A stretch of 64,000 nucleotides of DNA from UBA1351 sp963677625 (GCA_963677625.2 CAXXSW010000011.1:62001-126000); one strand, 5' to 3'; shown: positions 7,067 to 15,990, counted from the first letter of the stretch. Notes: generated by a model from the letters alone, not told the origin. Numbers and translations: made by a program.

Positions 7067-9409
7067 TTAGTCACTTATGTCCTGTTTGATTCCGTTTTTC
7101 TCAATTCCATTAAGATAAATGGATTCAAATGCAAATGCATCAATAGGACGACCTGTATAGAAGCCTTGTACTACATTGCATTGAAGGGCTTTTAGTAGCT
7201 CAAGCTGCTCTTTCGTTTCAACTCCTTCAGCTAAAGTGGCAATACCCATACCTTCGGCCATACGGATGATGGACTTAATAATGATAAGTTCCGTATGGTC
7301 ATTTTCAATGTTCTGGATAAGTTCTCTGGCTATTTTAATGACATCAACGTCAAATCGTTTGAGATAGCTAAGGGAGGAATAACCGGTACCAAAATCATCA
7401 ATGGAAACCTTGATACCAAGACCAGATAGGGAAGTTAGGAATTCTTCCATCCTTGTTGCTGAGCTCATAGCAGAGTATTCAGTTAATTCAATGCCAATCC
7501 ATTCAGGTTTAACCCCGGAATCATGGATAACCTTTCTAAAGTTAGGTATAAAATTTAAACGGTCAAGGCTACGTGGAGAGATGTTCAGACTCATGATCAT
7601 CTCTCTATTATATGTTGTGTTCCAATATTTAATCTGTTCAAGCCCATTTTTAAAGACCCAATCGCTAATAGAGTGGATAGCACCAATTTCTTCTGCAACA
7701 GGTATAAATTCACTTGGACTGATGGGACCTGCTTTAAAAGAATGCCAACGTAGGAGTGCTTCCATACCAATCAGCTTACCACTTGCAATATCAAATTGAG
7801 GCTGATAGTAAAGATTAAATTCTTCATCATAATTACACTTTTGAAGAAGAAGCTCGATCTGATTTCTTCTTTCGATTTTATTGGCTGAGTCACTAGAATG
7901 AAGAACATATTTCTGAGATGACATCTCATTTTTAGCATAGTACATGGCAATATCAGCATACCGTATTAGCTCTGAAGCATTAAGGGCATCTTTAGGATAT
8001 CGTGACACACCAATACTGAATTCTATATTAAAGGAATAATCATCAATCACAATTGGCTGATTTATTGAGGTGAGGATATTGTCAATAAAATTATCGATTT
8101 CATCTGGTATATCTGTTTCAATGTAAGCGCAAAATTCATCACTACCGATACGAGCTAGTTTCATATCGAGGCTTTCCATTTTCTTTAAACGAGATGCAAT
8201 GATCTTTAGAATTCTATCACCCAGTTCATGACCATGGGTGTCATTAATAACTTTAAAGCGGTTAATTCCTATATAGACAACGGAAAAAGGAAGAAAGGAG
8301 TCTGACGTGATTTTTTCTTCCAAAAGGTCAAAGAAGTATTCTCTATTGTGAATACCGGTTAGAAAATCTGTTATTGACCTGTAGATCAATTCTTCATTCA
8401 CTTTTTCAAGTTCTTTGGTACGAGCTTCAACTAGTTTTTCCAACTTCAGTTTAAGTTCTTTTTCCTGCTGTAAAGTTAATTCAGCAATAATATTCTTATG
8501 AAGGATTGTATTAAACAGCATATAAATTAATATGCACAATAGTATAAATGTTAGATGGGTCAAACTAATTAAGTTAAGTAGGTAGAGAAGAATAGGGACA
8601 GGCATAATAAAGTAAATAGTCGGAGACCTACCTACATTGGTGACAAACTGCTGTGTCTTGTAGTATTTTTGAGAAGCTGGTGAATATGTTTCAAGGACAG
8701 CAGCAATAGAAATAATAACAAAGGTTAATAAATAGAGGGTATCTGAAAATGAATTGACAACATAGGTACCATTCATTCTTTGATAGAGATGTATACCATC
8801 GGCAAAAATAAAATTCATAAATGCCAGTGCAGTCAAAAGGAAGTTCAGATTGAATTTTCGTTTTCTTACAGAAGTTATTAAAACCAATACCAGAAGAGCA
8901 GTTGTAAAATTAGCAAATAGATAAATAGCCATACTTACTTGCTTGACAAAAGGCATTGTCAGAAATTCTCTTTTTGAAAAAAAGATTCCGCTAGCAATAC
9001 CAAGAACAACAATTATCATGATGGTTATATCGAGTAACATCTGTTTCTTATTCCAATGTTTGACATTGGCAAGGAAGAATACAATTATAGTAGCAAGCAT
9101 CATCAGATTTGGCATTATGAGAAGAAAATCAGTAATTAAATCTATAGAAAGGCTGATTGGCGATATATAATAAGTGATTACAATAGCAGCTTCAATCAAA
9201 CCATAAGTAAGACCCATCATACCAATGAAAAGCCAACCATAGCGAAAGTACTTGCTTATTTGTTTTTTTATCAAGGAAAATGGAACGATACATGAAGATA
9301 GACCAATAATAGGTCCTAGTACGTCCGATATAAGTGCAGTTGTATTTTGTGAAAATGTAAAGAAAGTAAGCATCAATAATTGTGCAACAATTAAAACAAA
9401 GTATCTCAT
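7067..9409 (-). CDS. Membrane GGDEF-EAL protein, probable c-di-GMP phosphodiesterase
   Basis: This 780-residue protein begins with about 300 residues of hydrophobic helices (8-9 segments, a MASE-type integral sensor), then a charged coiled coil (LKLEKLVEARTKELEKVNEE). A GGDEF domain (about 335-505) and an EAL domain (about 515-770) follow. The cyclase signature is altered to GSDEF. The EAL domain looks complete: MEALLRW, the asparagine in NISPRSL, ELTE, IDDFGTGYSS, DVIKI, AEGVE and QGF are all present. The likely activity is therefore c-di-GMP hydrolysis, with GSDEF possibly regulatory; some variant signatures remain active, so this is inference. A GAGGTGG stands before ATG 9409. It lies in tandem with another EAL gene upstream. 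Confidence 0.88.
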   Translation of the reverse strand: MRYFVLIVAQLLMLTFFTFSQNTTALISDVLGPIIGLSSCIVPFSLIKKQISKYFRYGWLFIGMMGLTYGLIEAAIVITYYISPISLSIDLITDFLLIMPNLMMLATIIVFFLANVKHWNKKQMLLDITIMIIVVLGIASGIFFSKREFLTMPFVKQVSMAIYLFANFTTALLVLVLITSVRKRKFNLNFLLTALAFMNFIFADGIHLYQRMNGTYVVNSFSDTLYLLTFVIISIAAVLETYSPASQKYYKTQQFVTNVGRSPTIYFIMPVPILLYLLNLISLTHLTFILLCILIYMLFNTILHKNIIAELTLQQEKELKLKLEKLVEARTKELEKVNEELIYRSITDFLTGIHNREYFFDLLEEKITSDSFLPFSVVYIGINRFKVINDTHGHELGDRILKIIASRLKKMESLDMKLARIGSDEFCAYIETDIPDEIDNFIDNILTSINQPIVIDDYSFNIEFSIGVSRYPKDALNASELIRYADIAMYYAKNEMSSQKYVLHSSDSANKIERRNQIELLLQKCNYDEEFNLYYQPQFDIASGKLIGMEALLRWHSFKAGPISPSEFIPVAEEIGAIHSISDWVFKNGLEQIKYWNTTYNREMIMSLNISPRSLDRLNFIPNFRKVIHDSGVKPEWIGIELTEYSAMSSATRMEEFLTSLSGLGIKVSIDDFGTGYSSLSYLKRFDVDVIKIARELIQNIENDHTELIIIKSIIRMAEGMGIATLAEGVETKEQLELLKALQCNVVQGFYTGRPIDAFAFESIYLNGIEKNGIKQDISD

Positions 9410-9535
9410 TAGTCCACCTCAGTCATTATATAGCCATATTCTAACAAATATTCGTGAAGTACATAGGCATAAGAAATGAATAAATTGTTAACTATTTCTA
9501 ATAGTTTGACCTTTGGTTTGTATAGGTGAGATGCC

Positions 9536-10816
9536 TTAGACTTTGACTGGGGTGGTATTGGAACTTGAATATATTTCAAAATCTAAATAGTCGATATTAA
9601 TAACGATGATATAGTCATCATATATTTTGTCCTTGATTTTGAAAGACGCAGTTAAGATTATGCGATTACTTAGCTTTGAACGATGGAGCTTTGTTACCCA
9701 GTCTGTAAGGAGCGGATGTTGGAGGGCTTGAAAGGTTTCAGCATTGCCATGATAGGTACCTTCAGAAAAAAGCCCAAAAAGTTCCTTGTTGCGTTGCTTA
9801 AAATTATTCTTATTAATGTATGATGGACTAGATTGTACTCCCTTGGGGTCAATGAGATAGCCACTTTCGATAAAGGGATACTTTTGCAAGAGAAGTTTGG
9901 CCTGTTCATCAATATTTTTCAAAGAAGTTTCTCTCGTTTTTTCACGTAAAAGGTTAATAAAGTTAAGCACGTTATTAATTGAATCACGTTTAGCATTCTC
10001 GTATTTCTTATCTACATGTTGATAAATAAAATGTTGGTCAAATTCTTCTACAAGCTTTACAATGTCTTCATATTCGCAATTAAGAGGTTTAGAAATGAAA
10101 AAACCTTGTATCAGCTGAGCACCTGCTTCAAGGGAAGCATAAACATCATCTTCAGACTCAACACCAGTAGAAATAACTAATATACCCATATGATGCGCTA
10201 AGGCAATAGCCTGACTAAAGAGGAGTTGTTTATAGGTACTGTTAGACAAGTTTTTGAACATTTGATGGTTAATTTTTATGACGTCAGGGTTAAAATACAG
10301 GATTCTGTCAAGGTTAAAATGATTTTTGCCAATATCATCGATTGAAATATAAAACCCTTGTCTCCGCAATTCTGTAATTAAATCTTGATAGGATTGATTG
10401 ACATATTCATTTTCCGTAATAAATAAATTGTTTATATCTATAACAAGATTTCGAGGTGAGATATTAAATCTAGTAGCTAGATTTAATAAGTGCTTATGAT
10501 TTGTTGTATTAAGAAAAAATGATGGATTGATATTCAAATAAAGCATGGCATGAGAATTTTTAGCATAAAAAGAGCTAAATTTCTCGAGAGCTTTTTTTAA
10601 ACACACCAGGTCTAGCTTATGTTCAAGCTTATACTTTGACGCTACTTCAAATAGGTAGTTAGGTGGAATCATAAGACCGGAATTTGGATCGGTACCTCGT
10701 ATGAAACTTTCAACTATTATAGAGCTATTTTCGTTAGGTGAAAGAATCGGTTGAAAAAATACATTAATTAGTTCTTCGTCAATAATTCGTTCAATATCTA
10801 TCATAATTTTCTCCAT
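9536..10816 (-). CDS. Degenerate EAL-domain protein with C-terminal PAS/PDC-like domain
   Basis: This 426-residue soluble protein has an EAL fold at residues 10-245 and a further domain at about 280-420 (LLLQKYPFIESGYLIDPKGV) resembling a PAS/PDC sensor. The order matches Bacillus YkuI. Catalytic positions are lost: EAL is ESF (VESFIRG), the ELTE block is DINN, and DDFG is DDIG, while NINPS, VIKI and the late Glu in STGVES remain. With the metal ligands at the first two sites changed, I infer a c-di-GMP or protein-binding regulator rather than a phosphodiesterase. No membrane segment is visible. It is oriented with the GGDEF-EAL gene 126 bp downstream on the same strand. Confidence 0.85.
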   Translation of the reverse strand: MEKIMIDIERIIDEELINVFFQPILSPNENSSIIVESFIRGTDPNSGLMIPPNYLFEVASKYKLEHKLDLVCLKKALEKFSSFYAKNSHAMLYLNINPSFFLNTTNHKHLLNLATRFNISPRNLVIDINNLFITENEYVNQSYQDLITELRRQGFYISIDDIGKNHFNLDRILYFNPDVIKINHQMFKNLSNSTYKQLLFSQAIALAHHMGILVISTGVESEDDVYASLEAGAQLIQGFFISKPLNCEYEDIVKLVEEFDQHFIYQHVDKKYENAKRDSINNVLNFINLLREKTRETSLKNIDEQAKLLLQKYPFIESGYLIDPKGVQSSPSYINKNNFKQRNKELFGLFSEGTYHGNAETFQALQHPLLTDWVTKLHRSKLSNRIILTASFKIKDKIYDDYIIVINIDYLDFEIYSSSNTTPVKV

Positions 10817-10921
10817 ATCTATTTCATGTTATTAGTGTATCATAAATATAGTTTTCTGAAACTATAGGAAAAAAATTTTAACAAATTGTTCATTGAATAT
10901 AAATTGAGGATACCATGATTC

Positions 10922-10951
10922 TTGAATAATAGCTATTGGTTATGATATAGT
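10922..10951 (+). promoter_or_regulatory. Promoter of the FAH-family gene
   Basis: TTGAAT (10922-10927), 18-bp spacer, TATAGT (10946-10951). An 8-bp perfect inverted repeat TATAGTTT-tctg-AAACTATA (10847-10866) lies between this promoter and the divergent EAL gene and has no T-run, so it may be an operator. Confidence 0.55.
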
Positions 10952-11004
10952 GACAGATAGATGTTTATATCAAATGTATATATGGGTTACAGAGGAGATT
11001 AGGG

Positions 11005-11847
11005 ATGAAAATTGTTAGTTTTAAAAATGGTACTAGTAAAATTTTCGGAGTAGTAGATAGTGACGGACAAGTGATTCACTATAATTCAGGTTTGGTTGAT
11101 CCTGAATCTTTTACAGAGGTTATGAAGTGGTGTAAAGAAAATATGGATCTTCAAGAAGAAATATCTAAAGTGGAGTTGACTGCGCCAGTATTACCCACAA
11201 AAAATGTAATCTGTATAGGTAAAAACTATCATGACCATATTTTGGAGTTTGATGGTAGTAATGAATTAATTGAAGAAATCAAAGAAAATCCTATTTTTTT
11301 TACGAAAGCATTGTCTAGTATTTGCGGACCGGAAGCAGAGATTGAAATTTCTCGTGATGTAACCAATGAAGTGGATTATGAAGGAGAACTTGGAGTTGTT
11401 ATTGGCAAGATTTGTCATCAAATTGAAGACTATGAAGCTGATGAATACATTTTTGGTTATACAATTATCAATGATCTTACGGCAAGAGATCTTCAAAAAA
11501 AGCATAAGCAATGGTTTCTCGGTAAAAGCCTAGATAATTTTTGTCCTATTGGTCCTTATGTAGTAAGCAAGGATGAAATAGTGAATCCACAGGACTTACA
11601 AATTAGGACTAAAGTTAATGGAGAAATACGACAGGATGATAATACAGGTTTGATGATTCATAAAATTAATGAACAAATAGCTTTTCTGTCTAAAAGGATA
11701 ACTTTGAATCCTGGTGATGTCATTGCAACAGGAACACCAAAAGGTGTTGGTATGGGATTTGAAAATCCTATATTTTTAAAGGCAGGAGATCTAGTGGAAA
11801 TCTCCATAGATGGAATTGGAGTGTTAAAAAATAGTATTATCGAGTAA
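11005..11847 (+). CDS. Fumarylacetoacetate hydrolase family protein (acylpyruvase-like)
   Basis: This 280-residue protein has a short N-terminal lid (1-60) and the FAH catalytic fold. Diagnostic segments are KNVICIGKNYHDH, the metal-binding DYEGELGVVIG (the E-x-E pair) and NDLTARD, then LGKSLDNFCPIGPY and ATGTPKGVG. Members use Mg2+ or Mn2+ to cleave C-C bonds of acylpyruvates or decarboxylate oxaloacetate, or act in sugar-acid pathways. The substrate cannot be read from the sequence. It has its own promoter and terminator. It stands just before the KDG genes, so a role with 2-keto acids from sugar acids is plausible but unproven. A GAGGAG precedes ATG 11005. Confidence 0.88.
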   Translation: MKIVSFKNGTSKIFGVVDSDGQVIHYNSGLVDPESFTEVMKWCKENMDLQEEISKVELTAPVLPTKNVICIGKNYHDHILEFDGSNELIEEIKENPIFFTKALSSICGPEAEIEISRDVTNEVDYEGELGVVIGKICHQIEDYEADEYIFGYTIINDLTARDLQKKHKQWFLGKSLDNFCPIGPYVVSKDEIVNPQDLQIRTKVNGEIRQDDNTGLMIHKINEQIAFLSKRITLNPGDVIATGTPKGVGMGFENPIFLKAGDLVEISIDGIGVLKNSIIE

Positions 11848-11892
11848 AGTACGTTCAGAGGGATATAAATTATTTGAATAGCTTATAGTTTT

Positions 11893-11923
11893 AAAGTCAA
11901 TGATAAACCATTGACTTTTTTTT
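11893..11923 (+). terminator. Terminator after the FAH gene
   Basis: Perfect 10-bp stem AAAGTCAATG (11893-11902) / CATTGACTTT (11909-11918), loop ATAAAC, followed by T residues. The 3' arm also contains the -35 hexamer of the next promoter. Confidence 0.9.
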
Positions 11924-11980
11924 ATGTGAGGTATAGAATATAGTTACGTTGTCTGACAACAGACTACAGACAACGTAACT
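11911..11980 (+). promoter_or_regulatory. Promoter and GntR-type palindromic operator of the KDG operon
   Basis: TTGACT (11911-11916), 17-bp spacer, TAGAAT (11934-11939). Immediately downstream is a 14-bp perfect inverted repeat, AGTTACGTTGTCTG (11942-11955) and CAGACAACGTAACT (11967-11980). Its left half contains the compact palindrome GTTGTCTGACAAC (11948-11960), which fits the TNGTNNNACNA pattern of FadR-type GntR repressors. The downstream GntR gene (13820) is the natural candidate to bind here, as a roadblock at the transcription start. The leader also has CTTGAC/GTCAAG (12001-12023) and a weak CCTC/GAGG hairpin over the eda RBS. Confidence 0.7.
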
Positions 11981-12044
11981 AATAATTGATGAAAGCAGGC
12001 CTTGACTTAGAGAATCGGTCAAGTCCTCTAAAGTGGAGGTTCCA

Positions 12045-12692
12045 ATGAAGAAACATGAAACAGTAGCAGGTATTTTGGAAAGTGGTGTAGTGGCAGTTGT
12101 TCGTGCAGAGTCCAAGGACCAGGGATATAAGATTATTGAAGCGGTTAAAGAAGGCGGTATTAAGGCTCTTGAGATTACCCTTACAGTACCGGGAGCGGTT
12201 GATATTATTAAAGAATTAGTTGAGGCATACAAGGATGAGGATGTTATCATTGGTGCAGGCACAGTATTAGATTCAGAATCTGCACGAGCTTGTATACTTG
12301 CTGGAGCTAAATATATTGTTAGTCCATGCTTAGACGCTGAAATGATTAAGTTGTGTAACCGATATGCAATTCCTGTTATGCCTGGAGTATTTACTCCAAA
12401 AGAATGTAAAGAAGCATTAGAACTTGGTGTTGATGTCTTAAAGGTATTTCCAGGTAATGCATTTGGACCATCAATCATCAGTGCATTTAGAGGACCTTTA
12501 CCACAAGGTAATTACATGCCTACAGGTGGTGTGAGTTTGGACAACGTCTCTGAATGGATTAAAGCAGGAGCTGTTGCAGTAGGTGCAGGAAGTGTATTGA
12601 CCAAAGGTGCTAAGACAGGAGATTATGCCTTAGTGACTGAAACAGCAAAGAAATTTGTGACAGCAGTAAAAGAAGCAAGAGAAGCTTTATAA
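12045..12692 (+). CDS. eda: KDPG/KHG aldolase
   Basis: This 215-residue class I aldolase cleaves 2-keto-3-deoxy-6-phosphogluconate into pyruvate and glyceraldehyde 3-phosphate. The family blocks are present: VVAVVRAES, KALEITLTVPGA with the catalytic Glu, GAGTVLD, SPCLD, PGVFTPKE and DVLKVFPG with the Schiff-base lysine, then TGGVSLDN. An in-frame GTG lies at 12033, but GGAGG at 12035-12039 is spaced correctly for ATG 12045, so the latter is used. It is the first gene of the KDG operon, followed by the matching kinase. With KdgK it completes the last two steps of hexuronate breakdown; uronate isomerases and dehydratases are not in the window. Confidence 0.95.
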   Translation: MKKHETVAGILESGVVAVVRAESKDQGYKIIEAVKEGGIKALEITLTVPGAVDIIKELVEAYKDEDVIIGAGTVLDSESARACILAGAKYIVSPCLDAEMIKLCNRYAIPVMPGVFTPKECKEALELGVDVLKVFPGNAFGPSIISAFRGPLPQGNYMPTGGVSLDNVSEWIKAGAVAVGAGSVLTKGAKTGDYALVTETAKKFVTAVKEAREAL

Positions 12693-12736
12693 TTTTTTTA
12701 GCTATTAAATAAACAAGAAGAGTATAGGAGAAAGAC

Positions 12737-13759
12737 ATGAAAAAAGTTGTTACGTTAGGTGAAATCATGCTTAGATTATCACCTCCAGATAAGCAAAGGT
12801 TTGTTCAGGCAGAATCGTTTGATGTTATATATGGCGGAGGCGAGGCCAACGTAGCCTTAAGTGTAACCAATTATGGTTTGAATGGTTATTTCGTTTCCAA
12901 GTTACCTGATAATCCTATTGGACAGGCTGCCATTAACCAGCTCAGAAAATTCGGCGTCAATACTGACTTCGTTGCTAGGGGCGGAAATAGAGTTGGTATT
13001 TATTATCTTGAACATGGAGCATCCATGAGACCTTCGAAAGTTGTTTATGATAGAGCTGGATCATCAATTGCAGAAGCTAGTGCAGCTGACTTTGATTTTG
13101 ATGAAATTTTTGAAGGTGCTGATTGGTTCCACTTCTCAGGGATTACACCAGCCCTCTCTAAAGAAGCAGCCGTTTTGACAGAAGAGGCTTGTAAAGCAGC
13201 TAAGAGAAAAGGTGTTACAATTTCTTGTGACTTAAACTACCGAAAAAAATTATGGACGCCTGATGAAGCAAAAGCTGTTATGACTAATTTAATGGAATAT
13301 GTAGATGTCTGTATCGGGAATGAAGAAGATGCAGAAAAAGTTCTTGGCTTTAAGCCTGGTCAAACAGATGTAACACAAGGAGAACTGGAACTTGAAGGTT
13401 ATAAGAGTATCTTTAAGCAAATGCAGGAACAGTTCAATTTTAAATATGTGGTGACTACCCTAAGGGAAAGTTATTCTGCGTCAGACAATGGTTGGTCAGC
13501 TCTTATTTATAACGGCAAGGAGTTCTACCAATCAAAGCATTATGATATTCGTATCGTCGACCGTGTTGGAGGTGGAGATTCTTTTGCAGGTGGTTTAATC
13601 TATGGTCTCTTGTCTTCTGAGGACTTTAGATATGCTTTAGAGTTTGCAGTAGGTGCTTCAGCCTTAAAACATACAATTTTTGGTGATGCTAATTTAGCAA
13701 CCGTTGAAGAAGTAGAGACTTTGATTCAAGGTGATGGATCAGGTCGTGTAGAGAGATAA
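12737..13759 (+). CDS. kdgK: 2-keto-3-deoxygluconate kinase (PfkB family)
   Basis: This 340-residue ribokinase-fold sugar kinase has the N-terminal motif YGGGEANVALSV and the C-terminal anion-hole and catalytic-base motif DRVGGGDSFAGGLIYG. It phosphorylates 2-keto-3-deoxygluconate with ATP, giving the substrate of the aldolase encoded just upstream. The assignment as KDG kinase rather than another PfkB kinase rests on the match to KdgK blocks (LRLSPP, SCDLNYRKKLW, IGNEEDAEKVLG) and on the eda neighbour. A 44-bp gap with AGGAGAAAG precedes ATG 12737. Cytosolic, normal length. Confidence 0.92.
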   Translation: MKKVVTLGEIMLRLSPPDKQRFVQAESFDVIYGGGEANVALSVTNYGLNGYFVSKLPDNPIGQAAINQLRKFGVNTDFVARGGNRVGIYYLEHGASMRPSKVVYDRAGSSIAEASAADFDFDEIFEGADWFHFSGITPALSKEAAVLTEEACKAAKRKGVTISCDLNYRKKLWTPDEAKAVMTNLMEYVDVCIGNEEDAEKVLGFKPGQTDVTQGELELEGYKSIFKQMQEQFNFKYVVTTLRESYSASDNGWSALIYNGKEFYQSKHYDIRIVDRVGGGDSFAGGLIYGLLSSEDFRYALEFAVGASALKHTIFGDANLATVEEVETLIQGDGSGRVER

Positions 13760-13819
13760 TTTTACTTTTCTATAAAAGGATCGGGTTGATGGATCTATTA
13801 GCCCAAGTTAGGAGCCCCT

Positions 13820-14494
13820 ATGTACGATAAAGGGATTTTATCTCAAAAAGTTGCAGATGATATCAAAAAAATGATTATAGAGAAAGACTATCGTCCAGGT
13901 GATAAGTTACCGAATGAACTGGAGATGTCTAGGCTTATTAATGTCAGTAGATCGACAATTCGAGAGGCTATTAAAATTTTAGTATCAACCAGTATCCTTG
14001 AAGTAAGAAGGGGGAAAGGTACATTCGTATCTGAAACCCCCGGATTATCTTCAGACCCCCTTGGTATGGATTTTGTCGAGGAAGAGAATGTTCTTGAACA
14101 TTTCTTTGAGATGCGATTAATAATTGAACCAGAAATGGTAAGGTTAGCTGTACTTAGAGGTGGAGAAGAAGATTTTAAAGATATACATATGGCTTACGAA
14201 GCTGTAGAAAAGGCTATAGCTTCAGGTGGTAATCATTCTCTTGCAGATATTGAGTTTCACAACTTGATAGCAAAGGCATCAGGTAACCCTATTATGGAAA
14301 GAATTATTCCTGTGATCAACAATGGTATACAGGGTGGTTATGCTAAAACTAAAGACCAACCGGAGTCTGCCGAAGTTGTTAGAAATCACCACCGTAAAAT
14401 TATGGATGCCATTGACAAAAGGGATCCAGATGCGGCTTTTGAGGCCATGAAAGAACATATCGAATATGGATATTTAAGAAGTAAACAAATCTAG
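13820..14494 (+). CDS. GntR/FadR-family transcriptional regulator (KdgR-like)
   Basis: This 224-residue repressor has a winged-helix GntR domain (residues 1-75: KKMIIEKDYRPGDKLPNELE, then SRSTIREAIKIL) and a C-terminal FCD ligand domain (about 95-220, with FHNLIAKASGNP and the HHRKIMDAI helix whose histidines bind metal). It follows eda-kdgK by 60 bp in the same direction and probably belongs to the operon. The palindrome GTTGTCTGACAAC at the operon promoter fits this family. I infer that it represses eda-kdgK-gntR and is released by KDG or a related sugar acid. Confidence 0.85.
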   Translation: MYDKGILSQKVADDIKKMIIEKDYRPGDKLPNELEMSRLINVSRSTIREAIKILVSTSILEVRRGKGTFVSETPGLSSDPLGMDFVEEENVLEHFFEMRLIIEPEMVRLAVLRGGEEDFKDIHMAYEAVEKAIASGGNHSLADIEFHNLIAKASGNPIMERIIPVINNGIQGGYAKTKDQPESAEVVRNHHRKIMDAIDKRDPDAAFEAMKEHIEYGYLRSKQI

Positions 14495-14537
14495 GATAGT
14501 ACATAAGCACTAAAACAAATGAGAAGCATTTATTAAT

Positions 14538-14587
14538 CTACCTCCATATGATATCATTAGTTTCGGAGGGAAGCCTCTGGGAGGTAG
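14538..14587 (+). promoter_or_regulatory. Possible Shine-Dalgarno-sequestering hairpin before a diguanylate cyclase gene
   Basis: CTACCTCC (14538-14545) is perfectly complementary to GGAGGTAG (14580-14587), which contains the RBS of the following gene. A smaller GAGG-gaag-CCTC hairpin and the palindrome ATGATATCAT lie within the loop. It does not match a c-di-GMP riboswitch that I know. Confidence 0.5.
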
Positions 14588-14590
14588 ACG

Positions 14591-15883
14591 ATGAATAAAG
14601 ATAAAGATATTCATTTAATACAAGAAAAAATGATTGGATGCGGTAGCTTTACTTGGACTGTCAAACATAAAGATATCATGGAAGTTTCTCATGGTTTTTT
14701 TGAGATGCTGGAATTAGAAGAAGAGCTATTTACAGTAGACAAGTTTAAGTCCTTAATCCTTGAGGAGGACTTTGAAGAGCTGGTTGAGAATTTTCATTTT
14801 AATACCAATCATCAAAAATACGGTTTTGATATGCTATTTAGGACTAGGACCGGTAAAGGCCGAGTCAAGCGAGTCAATGCACGCCTTCGCTGCTATTATG
14901 ATGAAGTTGGTGGTTTGTTCGAAGTTATCGGTGTACTTTTAGATCTCAGCTATAATAATCAAAGAGATTATTCGACAAGACTTAATGATGAGAAGTTTTA
15001 TCGTCTTTTTGGAGATGCTCCGATAGGTATTTCATTACTTAGGGTAGACGGGACAAGCTTTCTTTGTAATGATAGTTTAGTCGACAGTGTTTATTATAAG
15101 GAATATGAGCTTAAAGAATTACCATTCCATGTTCTTATTCATGAAGAAGACCAACATAAATTTGTTTCACTTTATAGAAGTATGGTAGAAGGTCAGATCC
15201 CTTCTTTTAGAAATGATTTCCGTATCATTAATAAGAGAGGGGATAAAGTATGGCATGATATTACAGCTTCGTCAGTTCATGATATGTATGACAAGATTAA
15301 ATATATTATCATCATGGCACAACCCAGCCAACGTAATGCTAGCCAATCAACAAGAAAAGGGCTTCTTAAGTCTATTAGGGATGAACTAGATGATCTCTCG
15401 CTTAGGGATTCCTTATCGGGTCTCTATAATAGACAATATGCCTTGAGTAAGCTAAGAGAATTGATTTTGGTATTTTACGAAAGAAATCTTACCTTTTCAA
15501 CCCTCATGATTGATTTGGATTATATTAATCATATCAATGAAAAATATGGATATGAATGTGGTGATAAGATTATCCACGATTTGTCAGAAATATTTAAGTC
15601 AGTAACTAGAGATACTGATATTGGAGCTAGATGGGGAGGCGAAGAATTTATTATACTCTTTCCTGAAATGGATATTCATACAGCAACAATTCTTGCAAAT
15701 CGCTTACGAAATGAGGTTAGAAATACTATCCTTATATGGGAGGGTCATGAAATTCAGATGACTGTTAGTATTAGTGTGACGGCATATACATCTGATGATA
15801 CCTTAAAAACTTTCCTGAATAAAATCGATAAAGCCTTATATGAAGATAAGACTGATATACGAGATATCGTTAGACAGATATAA
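14591..15883 (+). CDS. PAS-PAS-GGEEF diguanylate cyclase
   Basis: This 430-residue soluble protein has two PAS-like sensor domains (about 10-120 and 130-245; the second begins KFYRLFGDAPIGISLLRVDG) and a GGDEF domain (about 275-425). The catalytic loop is WGGEEF, and RDTD exactly five residues before it is the inhibitory I-site. It should therefore make c-di-GMP from two GTP and be subject to product feedback. The last helix deviates from the usual ALYxAKxxGRN (ALYEDKTDIRD), so some doubt about full activity remains. The RBS can be masked by a hairpin. It is separate from the KDG operon by 96 bp. Confidence 0.9.
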   Translation: MNKDKDIHLIQEKMIGCGSFTWTVKHKDIMEVSHGFFEMLELEEELFTVDKFKSLILEEDFEELVENFHFNTNHQKYGFDMLFRTRTGKGRVKRVNARLRCYYDEVGGLFEVIGVLLDLSYNNQRDYSTRLNDEKFYRLFGDAPIGISLLRVDGTSFLCNDSLVDSVYYKEYELKELPFHVLIHEEDQHKFVSLYRSMVEGQIPSFRNDFRIINKRGDKVWHDITASSVHDMYDKIKYIIIMAQPSQRNASQSTRKGLLKSIRDELDDLSLRDSLSGLYNRQYALSKLRELILVFYERNLTFSTLMIDLDYINHINEKYGYECGDKIIHDLSEIFKSVTRDTDIGARWGGEEFIILFPEMDIHTATILANRLRNEVRNTILIWEGHEIQMTVSISVTAYTSDDTLKTFLNKIDKALYEDKTDIRDIVRQI

Positions 15884-15990
15884 ATAGAGACGTTTTGGAA
15901 GAAATGATTTTCTATTATTTTGCTTATAAAACGAATATATATTAAAGAGTTGATTAGTAGTTGAAATGACTATTTATTCAGCTCTTTTTC

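Noticed and set aside
11897..12478. 193-codon minus-strand frame across the eda gene and its control region
   Set aside because: It overlaps a clear KDPG aldolase, its operator and the FAH terminator; the predicted product is Ser/Thr/Leu-rich with no motif.
14495..14590. c-di-GMP riboswitch before the PAS-PAS-GGEEF gene
   Set aside because: The stretch GGAGGGAAGCCTC resembles part of a GEMM core, but the conserved tetraloop/receptor and second stem are absent; an RBS-masking hairpin explains the complementarity.
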